DNA of 64,000 bases from the NCBI GenBank assembly GCA_963714375.1, contig CAVQOG010000008.1:62001-126000 (forward strand), given 5' to 3'. The DNA is from UBA5794 sp963714375 (GTDB taxonomy: Bacteria; Actinomycetota; Acidimicrobiia; Spongiisociales; UBA5794). Under the pieces are notes generated by a model that saw only the letters and a program-made list of their open reading frames with translations, had not been told where the DNA came from and searched no databases. Shown one piece after another: positions 1 to 7,634 of this stretch; the stretch's first letter is position 1; the number at the start of each line of letters is the position of its first letter. A program made the position numbers and the translations under genes.

Positions 1-70
1 TGTCGTCCGGCTCAAAACGCAGTGTCTCGTATGAGCGGAAATCCCGCACCTCGAGCCAGGTGATGTTCAT
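1..70 (-). CDS. recF: RecF N-terminus (partial, runs off the left edge)
   Basis: Only the first 23 codons are inside the window. They read MNITWLEVRDFRSYETLRFE, the typical start of RecF, the SMC-like ATPase that helps load RecA at gaps during recombinational repair. The ATG lies 6 bases after the dnaN stop, giving the standard dnaA-dnaN-recF order on the minus strand. The ATPase motifs are outside the window, so the call rests on the N-terminal sequence and the position. Confidence 0.85.
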   Translation of the reverse strand, partial: MNITWLEVRDFRSYETLRFEPDD

Positions 71-76
71 GGTTCG

Positions 77-1156
77 CTACAGGCGCACGGGCATCAACAA
101 GTACCGGAAGTCGTCACTCGAGGCTCCAAGCAACAGCCCCGGCTTGAGCGGGTCCGATGTCTCGATCACGACGTGGTCGTCGGCTACTGCCGTGATTCCA
201 TCCCGCAAGTAACGGGTGTTGAATGCGATCGTCATGTCGTCACCGCTGTAGTCACCCTCAAGCAACTCCGTCGCCTCTCCAACCTCCTGGCGAATCACCG
301 AAAGCTCCACACCCCCACTGTGCATCGCAAGACGAACAGGGATGTGATCCTCGGCAACCAGGGCAGCACGATCAACGGCCTCCAAGAACGCGTCCTTGGC
401 GACCACCAGCCGATTCGAATGGGCATCGGGGAAGAGCTGTTGAACATTCGGGAATGTGGAGTCGATGATTCGTACCGTCAGCCGACCCTGATCGGTTACG
501 AATGATGCCTCGCGTTCGCCAAGCATCACGGTCATCGATCCCATGCCAACAGTTCTGCCGAGCTCCTTGAGTGCCCGGTAGGGAACAAGCCTCGACCCCT
601 CCGTGGCGACGCCGGGAACATCCTTGACAGCGAGCCGATACGAGTCCGTCGCAACGAGCCTGAGGTTCTCACCGTTGGCCTCAAAGAGAACACCGGTCAA
701 TGTGGGCCTTGCATCGTCGGTGGATGCCGCGACACCTACCTGGGCCAGTGCCCTGATGAGGTTCCCTCCATCAAGGGCTATCTCCTCGCCACCTGAGGCA
801 TCCGAAATCTTTGGGAAGTCGTCGACCTGCAACTCGCGCAGCTTGAATTGTGGGCCATTACCGGTGATCTCTATGTGTCCATCGACTGATGCCAGCGACA
901 CAGCACCAACCGGAAGCTTCCGAACGGCGTCTGCCGTCAACTTCGCTGGAATGACCGTTCGACCCTCTTCGGTGACTTCGACATCAAGGAAGGTCCGTAC
1001 GGTGACCTCGTTGTCAGTCCCTGTCACCGTGAGCTTTCCTCCAGCTACCTCACACAGGACGCCTTGAAGGATCGGGAGGGGCGAACGCGTTCCAACGGCT
1101 CTGCCCGCTCTTGCGAGTACATCTGCAAGATCATCTCGTTCTGCCCTAATTCGCAC
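77..1156 (-). CDS. dnaN: DNA polymerase III sliding clamp, beta subunit
   Basis: The product is 359 residues, close to the usual clamp length, and would form the ring that tethers the replicative polymerase to DNA. Three repeats of the clamp fold are expected at about 1-120, 125-245 and 250-359. The N-terminal SPLPILQGVLCE stretch and the C-terminal LLMPVRL ending are characteristic. The start is GTG, preceded on the minus strand by an AAGGAAG ribosome binding site. It sits between dnaA and recF, with the oriC candidate just upstream. Confidence 0.96.
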   Translation of the reverse strand: MRIRAERDDLADVLARAGRAVGTRSPLPILQGVLCEVAGGKLTVTGTDNEVTVRTFLDVEVTEEGRTVIPAKLTADAVRKLPVGAVSLASVDGHIEITGNGPQFKLRELQVDDFPKISDASGGEEIALDGGNLIRALAQVGVAASTDDARPTLTGVLFEANGENLRLVATDSYRLAVKDVPGVATEGSRLVPYRALKELGRTVGMGSMTVMLGEREASFVTDQGRLTVRIIDSTFPNVQQLFPDAHSNRLVVAKDAFLEAVDRAALVAEDHIPVRLAMHSGGVELSVIRQEVGEATELLEGDYSGDDMTIAFNTRYLRDGITAVADDHVVIETSDPLKPGLLLGASSDDFRYLLMPVRL

Positions 1157-1342
1157 TTTGTCTTCCTTCTGCTTCTGTTCTGTATTTGTTTAAAGAGTAG
1201 AGGTAGTAGTAGGGGTTGTGGATTGTGGAGAAGTTGGAGGGGGCCCGTGTACTCAGGCGGTTTCTCGCTCCACAGGCGATGTGGATGGATACAACGTTAT
1301 CCACGGCAGTGTGCGAGTGATGCGATGGCCTTGGGATAAATG
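1157..1342. other. oriC: oriC unwinding region between dnaA and dnaN
   Basis: On the minus strand, read 5' to 3', two overlapping DnaA-box-like 9-mers occur: TTCTCCACA at 1232-1224 and CAATCCACA at 1225-1217. They are followed by CCC at 1215-1213 and then six trinucleotides CTA-CTA-CTA-CCT-CTA-CTC at 1212-1195. An AT-rich run lies at 1194-1179. This is the arrangement of the bacterial basal unwinding system: boxes, a short GC spacer, DnaA-trio and melting site. Further box-like 9-mers are TTATCCACG at 1297-1305 and the complement of TGTGGATGG at 1280-1288. Confidence 0.75.
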
Positions 1343-2734
1343 TCATGTTGTCCTCAGCTGTTGTGTGATGGCCGTGACCTGGTCATACACAGCTTTGTCC
1401 GTCTGGAGAAGGTTGGTGATCTTTTCAACGGCGTGCATGACAGTCGTGTGGTCCCGCCCACCGAATGCGGCGCCGATACGGGGAAGGGACAGCCCCGTGT
1501 TCTCGCGACACAGGTACATCCCGACTTGGCGTTGACGTGCGAGGGGCTGCCTGCGGGAGCCTCCGACAACGTCGGTCCGTGGGATCTCGTAGTACTGGGC
1601 GACGGTCGAGATGATGGCATCTGCTGTGAGTGGGGCCGCAGACTGGAGTTTGACGACATCTCGCAGGACGTTGGTTGCAAGATCAAGGGTGACCCGTTCA
1701 TGGGTGAGTGTCGCAAACGCCGATACGCGCGTGAGCGCACCCTCAAGCTCTCGAATGTTGTCTGCGATGTTCTCCGCAATGAAACTCAGGACTTCTTGGG
1801 GAACACGGACCTCGCCAGCGTCAGCGTTCTTGCGCAGAATTGCCAGACGGGTCTCAACATCTGGACTCTGAATATCAGTTGTAAGTCCCCACTCGAACCG
1901 GCTCCGAAGACGATCCTCAATCGTCTTGAGTTCTCGTGGGGATCGATCCGAGCTGATGACAAGCTGGTTCCCAGCCTCATAGAGGGAATTGAACGTGTGG
2001 AAGAACTCCTCGAGCACCATCTCCTTGCCCTCGAAGAACTGGACATCGTCGACGAGGAGGATGTTCGCCTTTCGGTACCGCGCCTTGAAGTCGTCCATGG
2101 TCTTTCGGCGGATCGAGTTGATGAAATCGTTGAAGAAATTCTCAGAGGTGACGTACTTGACGACGGCAGACCTCGAAAGCTCGAGCCGGTGCTGACCAAC
2201 GGCATGAAGAAGGTGTGTCTTACCGAGGCCCGATGGCGCATAGATGAACAGGGGGTTGTAGTGGCGTCCGGGCTGCTCGGCGACTGCCTGGGCTGCAGCA
2301 TGAGCGAAGCGGTTGGATGGGCCCACGACAAAATTCTCGAAGGAATATCTGGCAAGCAGATTCGACGTGTCACGCTGTGCGAGGGGTTCGTCGATACGTT
2401 GGCGTGCGTGGTCGTCGAGGGTCCCTTGGTAGGGCTTTGTCTCGATCGGACTGGTATCGGCCTCCGGCTGTGGTGCAACCGTGACAGAAACCTCAAAGGG
2501 TTGTGGCCACACGGACGATGCGATCTCGTTGATCTGATGGGTGTAGTTGTCCGTAACCCATGTGGCGTTGAAGCGGTTGGGGGCCTCAAGGGTGAGGGTG
2601 TCTCCCTCAAGGAGCACGTCAAGGGGTTTGATCCAGGTTTCCCACTTCGCTGGGCCGATCACATCGCGGAGGCGGCTGTGGAAAAGATCGATTTTCGAGT
2701 CAACAGATCCGGCAGGCGTCTGCAAAGCTCCCAC
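1343..2734 (-). CDS. dnaA: Chromosomal replication initiator DnaA
   Basis: The product is 463 residues. Domain I covers about 1-85 and a short linker follows. The AAA+ domain has Walker A SGLGKT near residue 172 and Walker B ILLVDD. Domain IV carries the DnaA signature CRENTGLSLPRIGAAFGGRD, which binds DnaA boxes. The start is GTG with GGGAGG upstream. The gene is flanked by box clusters on both sides, so it should bind its own 5' leader and the dnaN-side origin. A long open frame on the opposite strand is a shadow. Confidence 0.97.
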   Translation of the reverse strand: MGALQTPAGSVDSKIDLFHSRLRDVIGPAKWETWIKPLDVLLEGDTLTLEAPNRFNATWVTDNYTHQINEIASSVWPQPFEVSVTVAPQPEADTSPIETKPYQGTLDDHARQRIDEPLAQRDTSNLLARYSFENFVVGPSNRFAHAAAQAVAEQPGRHYNPLFIYAPSGLGKTHLLHAVGQHRLELSRSAVVKYVTSENFFNDFINSIRRKTMDDFKARYRKANILLVDDVQFFEGKEMVLEEFFHTFNSLYEAGNQLVISSDRSPRELKTIEDRLRSRFEWGLTTDIQSPDVETRLAILRKNADAGEVRVPQEVLSFIAENIADNIRELEGALTRVSAFATLTHERVTLDLATNVLRDVVKLQSAAPLTADAIISTVAQYYEIPRTDVVGGSRRQPLARQRQVGMYLCRENTGLSLPRIGAAFGGRDHTTVMHAVEKITNLLQTDKAVYDQVTAITQQLRTT

Positions 2735-2771
2735 TGTGTTTGTCCTCCCGGCACTTCAACCCAAGAATTAT

Positions 2772-2804
2772 CTGTCCACACATCTATCCACAGCGTGTGG
2801 AGAA
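2772..2804. promoter_or_regulatory. Phased cluster of three DnaA boxes in the dnaA leader
   Basis: CTGTCCACA at 2772, CTATCCACA at 2784, and TGTGGAGAA at 2796 (TTCTCCACA on the other strand) each differ by a single base from TTATCCACA or TTGTCCACA. They start exactly 12 bases apart. They lie between the dnaA promoter and its start codon, which fits both origin function and autoregulation. Confidence 0.7.
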
Positions 2805-2911
2805 GATGTACCAACCCTGTTCGATCCTCTGGCCAGCAGGCCCGGGGGTCGAACTCCTGTCAAGCTCCTCGGGGAAAGAGCGGACGGCCGCATGTCAACA
2901 GCGAAGGCGAT

Positions 2912-2939
2912 TGTATAGAGGCATGCTGTCGCAGTTCAA
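2912..2939 (-). promoter_or_regulatory. dnaA promoter
   Basis: On the minus strand TTGAAC (2939-2934) is separated by 16 bases from TATACA (2917-2912), a good sigma-70-type match. Transcripts would start near 2905 and run through the three DnaA boxes before the dnaA GTG. Confidence 0.5.
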
Positions 2940-3212
2940 GAGTGACAAAACCGCGGCAAACCTGCAACCTCACCAGCGTGTCCTGAGGGTTGAAACCCAA
3001 TGGTACCAAGGGCTGAACGGTGCCACGTGTGAAGCCGATCGGCGCGGATTATCGCGGGGTTCCGAGGTTTTGGTCTTGTAGTGTGTTTCGCGACCACCCA
3101 AGAGTTTTCGCGTCCTGATGGGGAGGTGATGGTTTGGCGGTCCCGAGACCTAGAATGTCGCCGTCCCATCACTGTGATGGATGCAGCACTTCGCCCACCA
3201 GGGGTACCTCAC

Positions 3213-3347
3213 ATGAAACGTACATACCAACCAAATCGACGTCGCAGAAAACGCAAGCACGGCTTCCGGTCGCGCATGCGCACCCGAGCGGGCCGCGCAA
3301 CCGTCAAGCGGCGTCGCTCGAAGGGCCGCCACGAACTCTCCGCATAG
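3213..3347 (+). CDS. rpmH: 50S ribosomal protein L34
   Basis: The product is 44 residues, very basic, starting MKRTYQPN and containing the conserved KRKHGFRSRM segment followed by an RAGR turn; this is essentially the whole L34 family consensus. The open frame extends further upstream, but homology begins at the ATG at 3213. It is first in the rpmH-rnpA-yidD-yidC-jag operon, divergent from dnaA, as in most bacteria. Confidence 0.97.
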   Translation: MKRTYQPNRRRRKRKHGFRSRMRTRAGRATVKRRRSKGRHELSA

Positions 3348-3351
3348 CGAG

Positions 3352-3687
3352 ATGTTTGTTTCTCTCCGATCTCCGGCCGCTTTCTTGGCCGTGTATCGCA
3401 CGGGAACCCGTAGTCGCAGGGGTGGACTCCTCGTACTCCAGGCGCCGGGTCTTGATGGGACCCCACGTCTTGGTTTTGTCGCTGGAAAGAAGGTAGGAAA
3501 TGCCGTACAACGCAACCGTGCGAAGCGCCGAATGCGCGAAGCCGCGAGACGCGTTGATCTACCTGTCGGCGTCGATATGGTGCTCGTTGCAACCGTGGAC
3601 GTCAACGCAGCATCCTTCTCGACGCTCGTCGAATGGCTGTCTGACGCGATTGAGGCCAATCGCATGAAGAGGAAGGGGAACCGCTAG
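3352..3687 (+). CDS. rnpA: Ribonuclease P protein component
   Basis: The 111-residue basic protein binds RNase P RNA in tRNA 5' maturation. The family motif is seen as GKKVGNAVQRNRAKRRMREA in the middle. It lies four bases after rpmH. Its last base is shared with the GTG of the next gene, so translation is probably coupled. Confidence 0.94.
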   Translation: MFVSLRSPAAFLAVYRTGTRSRRGGLLVLQAPGLDGTPRLGFVAGKKVGNAVQRNRAKRRMREAARRVDLPVGVDMVLVATVDVNAASFSTLVEWLSDAIEANRMKRKGNR

Positions 3688-3971
3688 TGGCAAAGTCACG
3701 AGGGCGCCTCAATCCCGCGCAGTGGCTGTTTCTTCAGCTGATCCGGGGGTATCAGAAAGCCATTTCGCCCCTACTGCGAGCGAATTGTCGCTACCACCCC
3801 ACATGTTCTCGTTACACCCATGAGGCGATCGAGATTCATGGAGCCATCAAGGGCTCCTGGCTCGGAATGCGCCGCATCGCACGGTGTCACCCGTTCCACG
3901 AGGGTGGCTTCGATCCAGTTCCTGGCTCCGAAGCTGGTCTCAGCACTCCACGACAAGGGAGCCATTCGTGA
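3687..3971 (+). CDS. yidD: Membrane protein insertion efficiency factor YidD
   Basis: The product is 94 residues and contains the YidD core LIRGYQKAISPLL followed by a cysteine-bearing CRYHPTCSRYTHEAI segment and the C-terminal HPFHEGGFDPVP. The family is a small membrane-associated factor that assists YidC. The start is GTG, overlapping the rnpA stop by one base. The 3' end overlaps the next gene by four bases. Confidence 0.93.
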   Translation: MAKSRGRLNPAQWLFLQLIRGYQKAISPLLRANCRYHPTCSRYTHEAIEIHGAIKGSWLGMRRIARCHPFHEGGFDPVPGSEAGLSTPRQGSHS

Positions 3972-4915
3972 TCCTGGCCGCGTTCGCCCCATGGGAATGG
4001 CTGCTGAGCCTGCTCGGCACGCTACTCGCCTTCTACTACGATGTGCTTCCAGAATATGGTATCTCCATCATCCTGTTGACCCTCACGGTCAGCCTCCTGC
4101 TCTTTCCTTTGACGGTGAAGCAGACGAGGTCGATGAAGTCGATGCAGGAGATCCAACCCGAGGTCAAGCGGCTTCAGAAGGAACACAAAGGAGACAAAGA
4201 AGAGCTCAACAAGCATCTCATGGAGCTCTACAAGGAGAAGGGGGTCAACCCCGCTGCCGGCTGTCTCCCACTCCTGGTGCAGATGCCGATCTGGTTTGCT
4301 CTGTACCGAGTGCTGTGGCAGGGATATGGGATACCGGCGGACTCCAGTCTGAAAGGAGTGCTCGACGCCGCAAATCAGGCACTCTACGTCATGGGACCCG
4401 ACGGAAACCTGACAGGAACGCTGAAGGAAGGGGTAGACGTTGCTTCGAGTACCTTCGAGCACGTTCTCTTTCTTGGGATGAACCTCCTCGTCCGACCTTC
4501 CCAGGCTGTGGATTTCGGCAACATCCTCGGGTCGCTTCCCTACATCCTACTCATCGCCGCCATCGTAGTTGCCGGATTTTACCAGCAAGTACAGACAACA
4601 CGGCGTCGCAAGGACGACCCCAACACCGAGCAAGCCCCGCAAATGCAGGGCATGCAGAACGCCATGAAGATCATGCCCGTGGTGTTCGGCTTCATCAGTT
4701 GGAACTTTGTGGCAGGTTTGGGCCTGTACTTTGCAACCTCAAACATTTTCCGTGTCGGGCAGCAGGCCATCATTCTCCGGATGGGGAACGACGACGGACC
4801 AAGGGGGAAGGCCGCCGAGATCGAGCGTGCTCCGGATCCATCTGATGAGCCGCCGACGAGCGATGGTCCTTCTCCCAACGCAAGCAAGAAGCGAAACCGC
4901 CGAAGAAAGAAGTAG
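3968..4915 (+). CDS. yidC: Membrane protein insertase YidC/Oxa1
   Basis: From the GTG at 3968 (GTGA overlap with the yidD stop) the product is 315 residues, giving MILAAFAPWEWLLSLLGTLL at the N-terminus. A longer frame opens at 3884 but would lie inside yidD. The 60KD_IMP/Oxa1 domain has hydrophobic segments near residues 10-30, 35-55, 105-125, 175-195 and 245-265, with the charged cytoplasmic hairpin KQTRSMKSMQEIQPEVKRLQ. The C-terminus is a basic tail ending KKRNRRRKK, typical for ribosome contact. It inserts inner-membrane proteins. Confidence 0.95.
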   Translation: MILAAFAPWEWLLSLLGTLLAFYYDVLPEYGISIILLTLTVSLLLFPLTVKQTRSMKSMQEIQPEVKRLQKEHKGDKEELNKHLMELYKEKGVNPAAGCLPLLVQMPIWFALYRVLWQGYGIPADSSLKGVLDAANQALYVMGPDGNLTGTLKEGVDVASSTFEHVLFLGMNLLVRPSQAVDFGNILGSLPYILLIAAIVVAGFYQQVQTTRRRKDDPNTEQAPQMQGMQNAMKIMPVVFGFISWNFVAGLGLYFATSNIFRVGQQAIILRMGNDDGPRGKAAEIERAPDPSDEPPTSDGPSPNASKKRNRRRKK

Positions 4916-4919
4916 CCCG

Positions 4920-5849
4920 ATGGAATGGGTTGAGGTAGAAGGAAATAGTATCGATGAGGCCGTCCAGATGGCCATGGGAGAACTCGGCATCAAGCACCGC
5001 GACGATGCCGACGTCGAGGTGATCCAGGAGCCCAAGGCCGGTTTCCTGGGAATGGGAGGGAAAGCCGCCATTGTCAAGGTGACGAAATCGCAGGATCGTC
5101 GACAGTCCAGGAGAGGTCGCGGACGAGGGACCGATAGTCGGTCCTCAAGTTCGTCCGCCAAGGGCAGCAATACGTCTGCTGGCGGTGGAAACCAGACCAC
5201 AGGGAGTAGCCAGCAGAGTCAAGGAAAGCCCAGTAATCATGGAAACTCCCGATCGGGCTCAAAGGAAACCGACAACCCGAATCGGAAGAACTCAAGCCAG
5301 TCAAGGTCAAATCAGAAGCCGTCGAACCAACGGCCCAAGGGAGAGAAGAAGAAAGTGCAGCGAGACGACCGCCCAGAAGCCGCCCCAATAGAGGAACAGG
5401 CAAAGGTTGCAGCTGGTTTTCTGACCGGACTGCTCGAAGCCTTTGGCTTGGAAGGAAGCGTGGAGTCACGCATTGACGACGAGGTTTTGTACCTCGACGT
5501 CAACGGAGAACAGACGGAGGCTCTTGTGGGAGCCAAGGGTTCAGTGATGTACTCGGTTCTCGAGCTCACCCGAACCGTGGTTCAGCGCAAGACATACGGT
5601 GCCCCGCGGATGCGCATAGATATCAACGGGTACGCAGAACGACGACGTGAGGCATTGAAGATCTATACCGGCAAGCTCGCCGAGCAGGTCATTGCAGACG
5701 AAGGCGAGGCGATGCTCGAGCCAATGAATGCAGCCGACCGCAAGGTCGTTCACGATGCGGTTGCCGAGATAGACGGTGTCCGCTCCTTTTCAGAGGGCGA
5801 AGATCCGCGCAGGGCCGTTGTCATAGCGTTTGATAGGGACTCAAGCTGA
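4920..5849 (+). CDS. jag: Jag/KhpB family RNA-binding protein
   Basis: The 309-residue product has three parts. An N-terminal Jag domain starts MEWVEVEGNSIDEAV and runs to about residue 55. A low-complexity Ser/Asn/Gln/Lys linker spans about 60-155. KH (GAKG loop) and R3H (RREALKIYTGKLAEQV) domains follow. The start at 4920 is chosen over an upstream in-frame opening because the Jag domain begins there, four bases after the yidC stop. The family regulates RNA and cell division in Gram-positives. The stop codon lies inside a heptamer repeat. Confidence 0.92.
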   Translation: MEWVEVEGNSIDEAVQMAMGELGIKHRDDADVEVIQEPKAGFLGMGGKAAIVKVTKSQDRRQSRRGRGRGTDSRSSSSSAKGSNTSAGGGNQTTGSSQQSQGKPSNHGNSRSGSKETDNPNRKNSSQSRSNQKPSNQRPKGEKKKVQRDDRPEAAPIEEQAKVAAGFLTGLLEAFGLEGSVESRIDDEVLYLDVNGEQTEALVGAKGSVMYSVLELTRTVVQRKTYGAPRMRIDINGYAERRREALKIYTGKLAEQVIADEGEAMLEPMNAADRKVVHDAVAEIDGVRSFSEGEDPRRAVVIAFDRDSS

Positions 5850-5864
5850 CAGCTCATAGCTGTA
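5844..5864. repeat. Heptamer array, three units (AGCTNNN)
   Basis: Units AGCTGAC, AGCTCAT and AGCTGTA in tandem. The first unit contains the jag stop codon. It is a member of the degenerate 7-base repeat family seen through the window. Confidence 0.7.
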
Positions 5865-5884
5865 GCAAACCGTTTGCGGAACGA

Positions 5885-5918
5885 GAAGAGGGCGAGCCAT
5901 TCGGGGCTCGCCCTCTTC
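5885..5918. terminator. Strong hairpin terminator after jag
   Basis: A perfect 14-base inverted repeat, GAAGAGGGCGAGCC at 5885-5898 and its complement at 5905-5918, encloses a six-base loop. No T-tract follows, as is common in high-GC actinobacteria. It separates the rpmH-jag operon from the parS/rsmG/par region. Confidence 0.75.
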
Positions 5919-5926
5919 CGTTGGCA

Positions 5927-5942
5927 TGTTTCACGTGAAACG
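5927..5942. promoter_or_regulatory. parS: parS site 1
   Basis: TGTTTCACGTGAAACG matches the near-universal 16-base parS palindrome at 15 of 16 positions. ParB encoded about 2 kb downstream would nucleate here. Confidence 0.93.
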
Positions 5943-5963
5943 TGGCCACTTTCGGTCGGCGAG

Positions 5964-5979
5964 TGTTCCACGTGAAACA
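5964..5979. promoter_or_regulatory. parS: parS site 2
   Basis: TGTTCCACGTGAAACA is a second parS, one mismatch from consensus in the left arm. Its start is 37 bases from that of the first site. Together they mark the centromere-like region close to oriC. Confidence 0.92.
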
Positions 5980-6026
5980 ACTCGATAGCGCTCATCGCCA
6001 CCCTCCAGTAGGGGTATGGGCCGAGA

Positions 6027-6061
6027 AGCTGTGAGCTGTAAGCTGTAAGCTGTCAGCTATG
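6027..6061. repeat. Heptamer array running into the rsmG start codon
   Basis: Five tandem units AGCTGTG, AGCTGTA, AGCTGTA, AGCTGTC and AGCTATG. The last unit contains the rsmG ATG, so this gene has repeat sequence where a ribosome binding site would normally be. Confidence 0.75.
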
Positions 6062-6682
6062 CTCGATTCCCACCGTCTTTTCACCATTGGAGCAGCCTGC
6101 GGGATCGCGCTGGATGCCCACCAGTTGGAGCTTCTCCTCGATTTCCGATCGTTTCTCGAGTCTGAAGGCATTCGAGCCGGGGCAATCGGTCCAAACGAGG
6201 CCGATCGGTTGGTCGACAGACACATCGGCGATTCGCTTGCCTACCTCCTGGGGATGGGAGAGGTATCGGGAAGCGTCCTTGATGTAGGATCAGGCGTCGG
6301 ATTGCCTGGCATTCCGATGGCGATCGCCCAACCTGACACTTCTTTCGTGCTACTTGATCGTTCCCAGCGGAGGTCAGACCTTGCAGGTCGTGCTGTCCGC
6401 ATGCTGGGGCTCGAGAACGTTGAGACTCGCACTGAGGACGTCAACAACATCGTCGAACCCTGGGGGACGCTGACATTCCGAGCTTCGCTCCCGGTACCGG
6501 AAGCGGCGGTTATGGTATCGAGGCTGCTGAAACCTGGTGGCAATGGGATTCTCGGCCTTTCACGTCTTCGCGGGGTTCCGGAGGTGCCTGATCCACCAGA
6601 AGGTATTAGCTTTGAGGTATCCTGCGAACTCGACGGAATACTTGACTCCCCGTTCTGGCTGCTTAGGATGACCAATACATGA
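6059..6682 (+). CDS. rsmG: 16S rRNA (guanine527-N7)-methyltransferase RsmG
   Basis: The product is 207 residues with a Rossmann-type SAM-binding motif LDVGSGVGLPGIPMAI near residue 74 and the family feature DRHIGDSLAYL just before it. It methylates G527 of 16S rRNA; loss in other bacteria gives low-level streptomycin resistance. Position between parS and parA is standard (gidB). The start has no Shine-Dalgarno because a heptamer array abuts it, so translation may be leaderless or use another start. Confidence 0.93.
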   Translation: MLDSHRLFTIGAACGIALDAHQLELLLDFRSFLESEGIRAGAIGPNEADRLVDRHIGDSLAYLLGMGEVSGSVLDVGSGVGLPGIPMAIAQPDTSFVLLDRSQRRSDLAGRAVRMLGLENVETRTEDVNNIVEPWGTLTFRASLPVPEAAVMVSRLLKPGGNGILGLSRLRGVPEVPDPPEGISFEVSCELDGILDSPFWLLRMTNT

Positions 6683-6718
6683 ACGAACCAACCGCCCCAG
6701 ACTCAATTGCTGGCATCC

Positions 6719-6832
6719 GTGGCTGACACCGTGGCATCGAACGGCAAGGTCGTGGCGATAGCGAATCAGAAGGGTACTGCCTTCTGGCGGTTTTCGATCG
6801 TTGTAGCTGTATCGGCGGGCGCGGATGGCTGA
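6719..6832 (+). pseudogene. Partial, diverged duplicate of the parA 5' end
   Basis: From GTG at 6719 the frame reads VADTVASNGKVVAIANQKG, then departs into TAFWRFSIVVAVS and stops at 6832. The first 19 residues match the start of ParA (MADTVVSEGK-VSNGKVVAIANQKGG) except for a five-residue gap. The match stops inside the Walker A motif (KGT instead of KGGVGKST). Many synonymous codons differ, so it is either old or from a related chromosome. Its stop overlaps the parA ATG, so it may act as a coupled leader peptide. Confidence 0.75.
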
Positions 6833-7634
6833 CACTGTGGTCTCGGAAGGCAAGGTATCGAACGGCAAGGTCGTCGCCATAGCAAACCAGAAGGGCGGAG
6901 TAGGTAAGTCGACGACTGCCATCAACCTGGGTGCAGGCCTAGCGCTGCAAGGGGAATCCGTTCTCATCATTGACCTCGATCCGCAGGGAAACACCAGTTC
7001 CGGATTGGGTATCGATCGATCCTCCATTGAGCTGTCCACCTATGAGCTGCTTGTGGACGACAACGTGTCTATCACCGACGTTCTCGAACCCACCTCGGTG
7101 AAGGGGCTTCACGTAGTTCCGGCAACCATTGAACTTGCAGGAGCTGAGATTGAACTTGTCTCACTCTTTTCCCGAGAGCAGCGCCTCAAGAACGGGTTGG
7201 CGGAAGTGCTCGACGAATATGACTTCATCCTCATTGATTGTCCACCTTCGCTCGGGCTGCTCACGATCAACGGCCTGACTGCGGCCGACGAGGTGCTCAT
7301 TCCGATCCAGTGTGAGTACTACGCACTCGAAGGCGTGAGCCAACTCACCCGCAACATCGCGCTTGTCAAACAAAACATCAACCCTGAGCTAGAGGTTGAA
7401 GGTGTATTGCTCACAATGTTCGACGGCAGAACGACGCTTGCATCCGATGTGGCGAGCCAGGTTCGAGAGCATTTCGGGGATACAGCCTACAAGACGGTGA
7501 TCCCCCGAACGGTTCGTCTGAGTGAAGCGCCGTCGTACGGGGAGCCGATTGAGGCATACGACCCCATGTCACGGGGTGCAATAGCGTATAGAGAGTTGGC
7601 CCGAGAGTTCAGGAGACGACATGGCCGCACGTAA
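6825..7634 (+). CDS. parA: Chromosome partitioning ATPase ParA (Soj)
   Basis: The 269-residue product carries the deviant Walker A KGGVGKST at residues 23-30, LIIDLDPQGNTSSGLG as the A' motif, and Walker B FILIDCPPSLGLLT. It binds DNA as an ATP dimer and moves ParB-parS complexes. A short N-terminal extension of about 15 residues precedes the first strand, and a partial copy of exactly this part lies immediately upstream. It overlaps parB by 14 bases. Confidence 0.96.
   Translation: MADTVVSEGKVSNGKVVAIANQKGGVGKSTTAINLGAGLALQGESVLIIDLDPQGNTSSGLGIDRSSIELSTYELLVDDNVSITDVLEPTSVKGLHVVPATIELAGAEIELVSLFSREQRLKNGLAEVLDEYDFILIDCPPSLGLLTINGLTAADEVLIPIQCEYYALEGVSQLTRNIALVKQNINPELEVEGVLLTMFDGRTTLASDVASQVREHFGDTAYKTVIPRTVRLSEAPSYGEPIEAYDPMSRGAIAYRELAREFRRRHGRT

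Larger units (their letters stand above)
2735..3212. other. dnaA-rpmH intergenic region, second arm of a bipartite origin
   Basis: This 478-base gap between the divergent dnaA and rpmH genes holds a three-box DnaA cluster at 2772-2804 and a dnaA promoter at 2912-2939. A TAGAAT hexamer around 3155 could be a -10 for rpmH, but no clear -35 was found. I see no convincing gene in it; short open frames here lack a start signal and similarity. Boxes on both sides of dnaA suggest a bipartite oriC as in Bacillus. Confidence 0.55.

Noticed and set aside
1146..1346. Small minus-strand gene in the dnaA-dnaN gap
   Set aside because: It overlaps the origin elements and has no similarity; explained by DnaA boxes and trio.
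1340..2986. A 548-codon open frame on the plus strand opposite dnaA
   Set aside because: It is the complement of dnaA with no family features, a by-product of GC-rich codon use.
3884..3967. N-terminal extension of YidC
   Set aside because: The extra 28 residues lie inside yidD in another frame; the GTG overlapping the yidD stop fits homologues.
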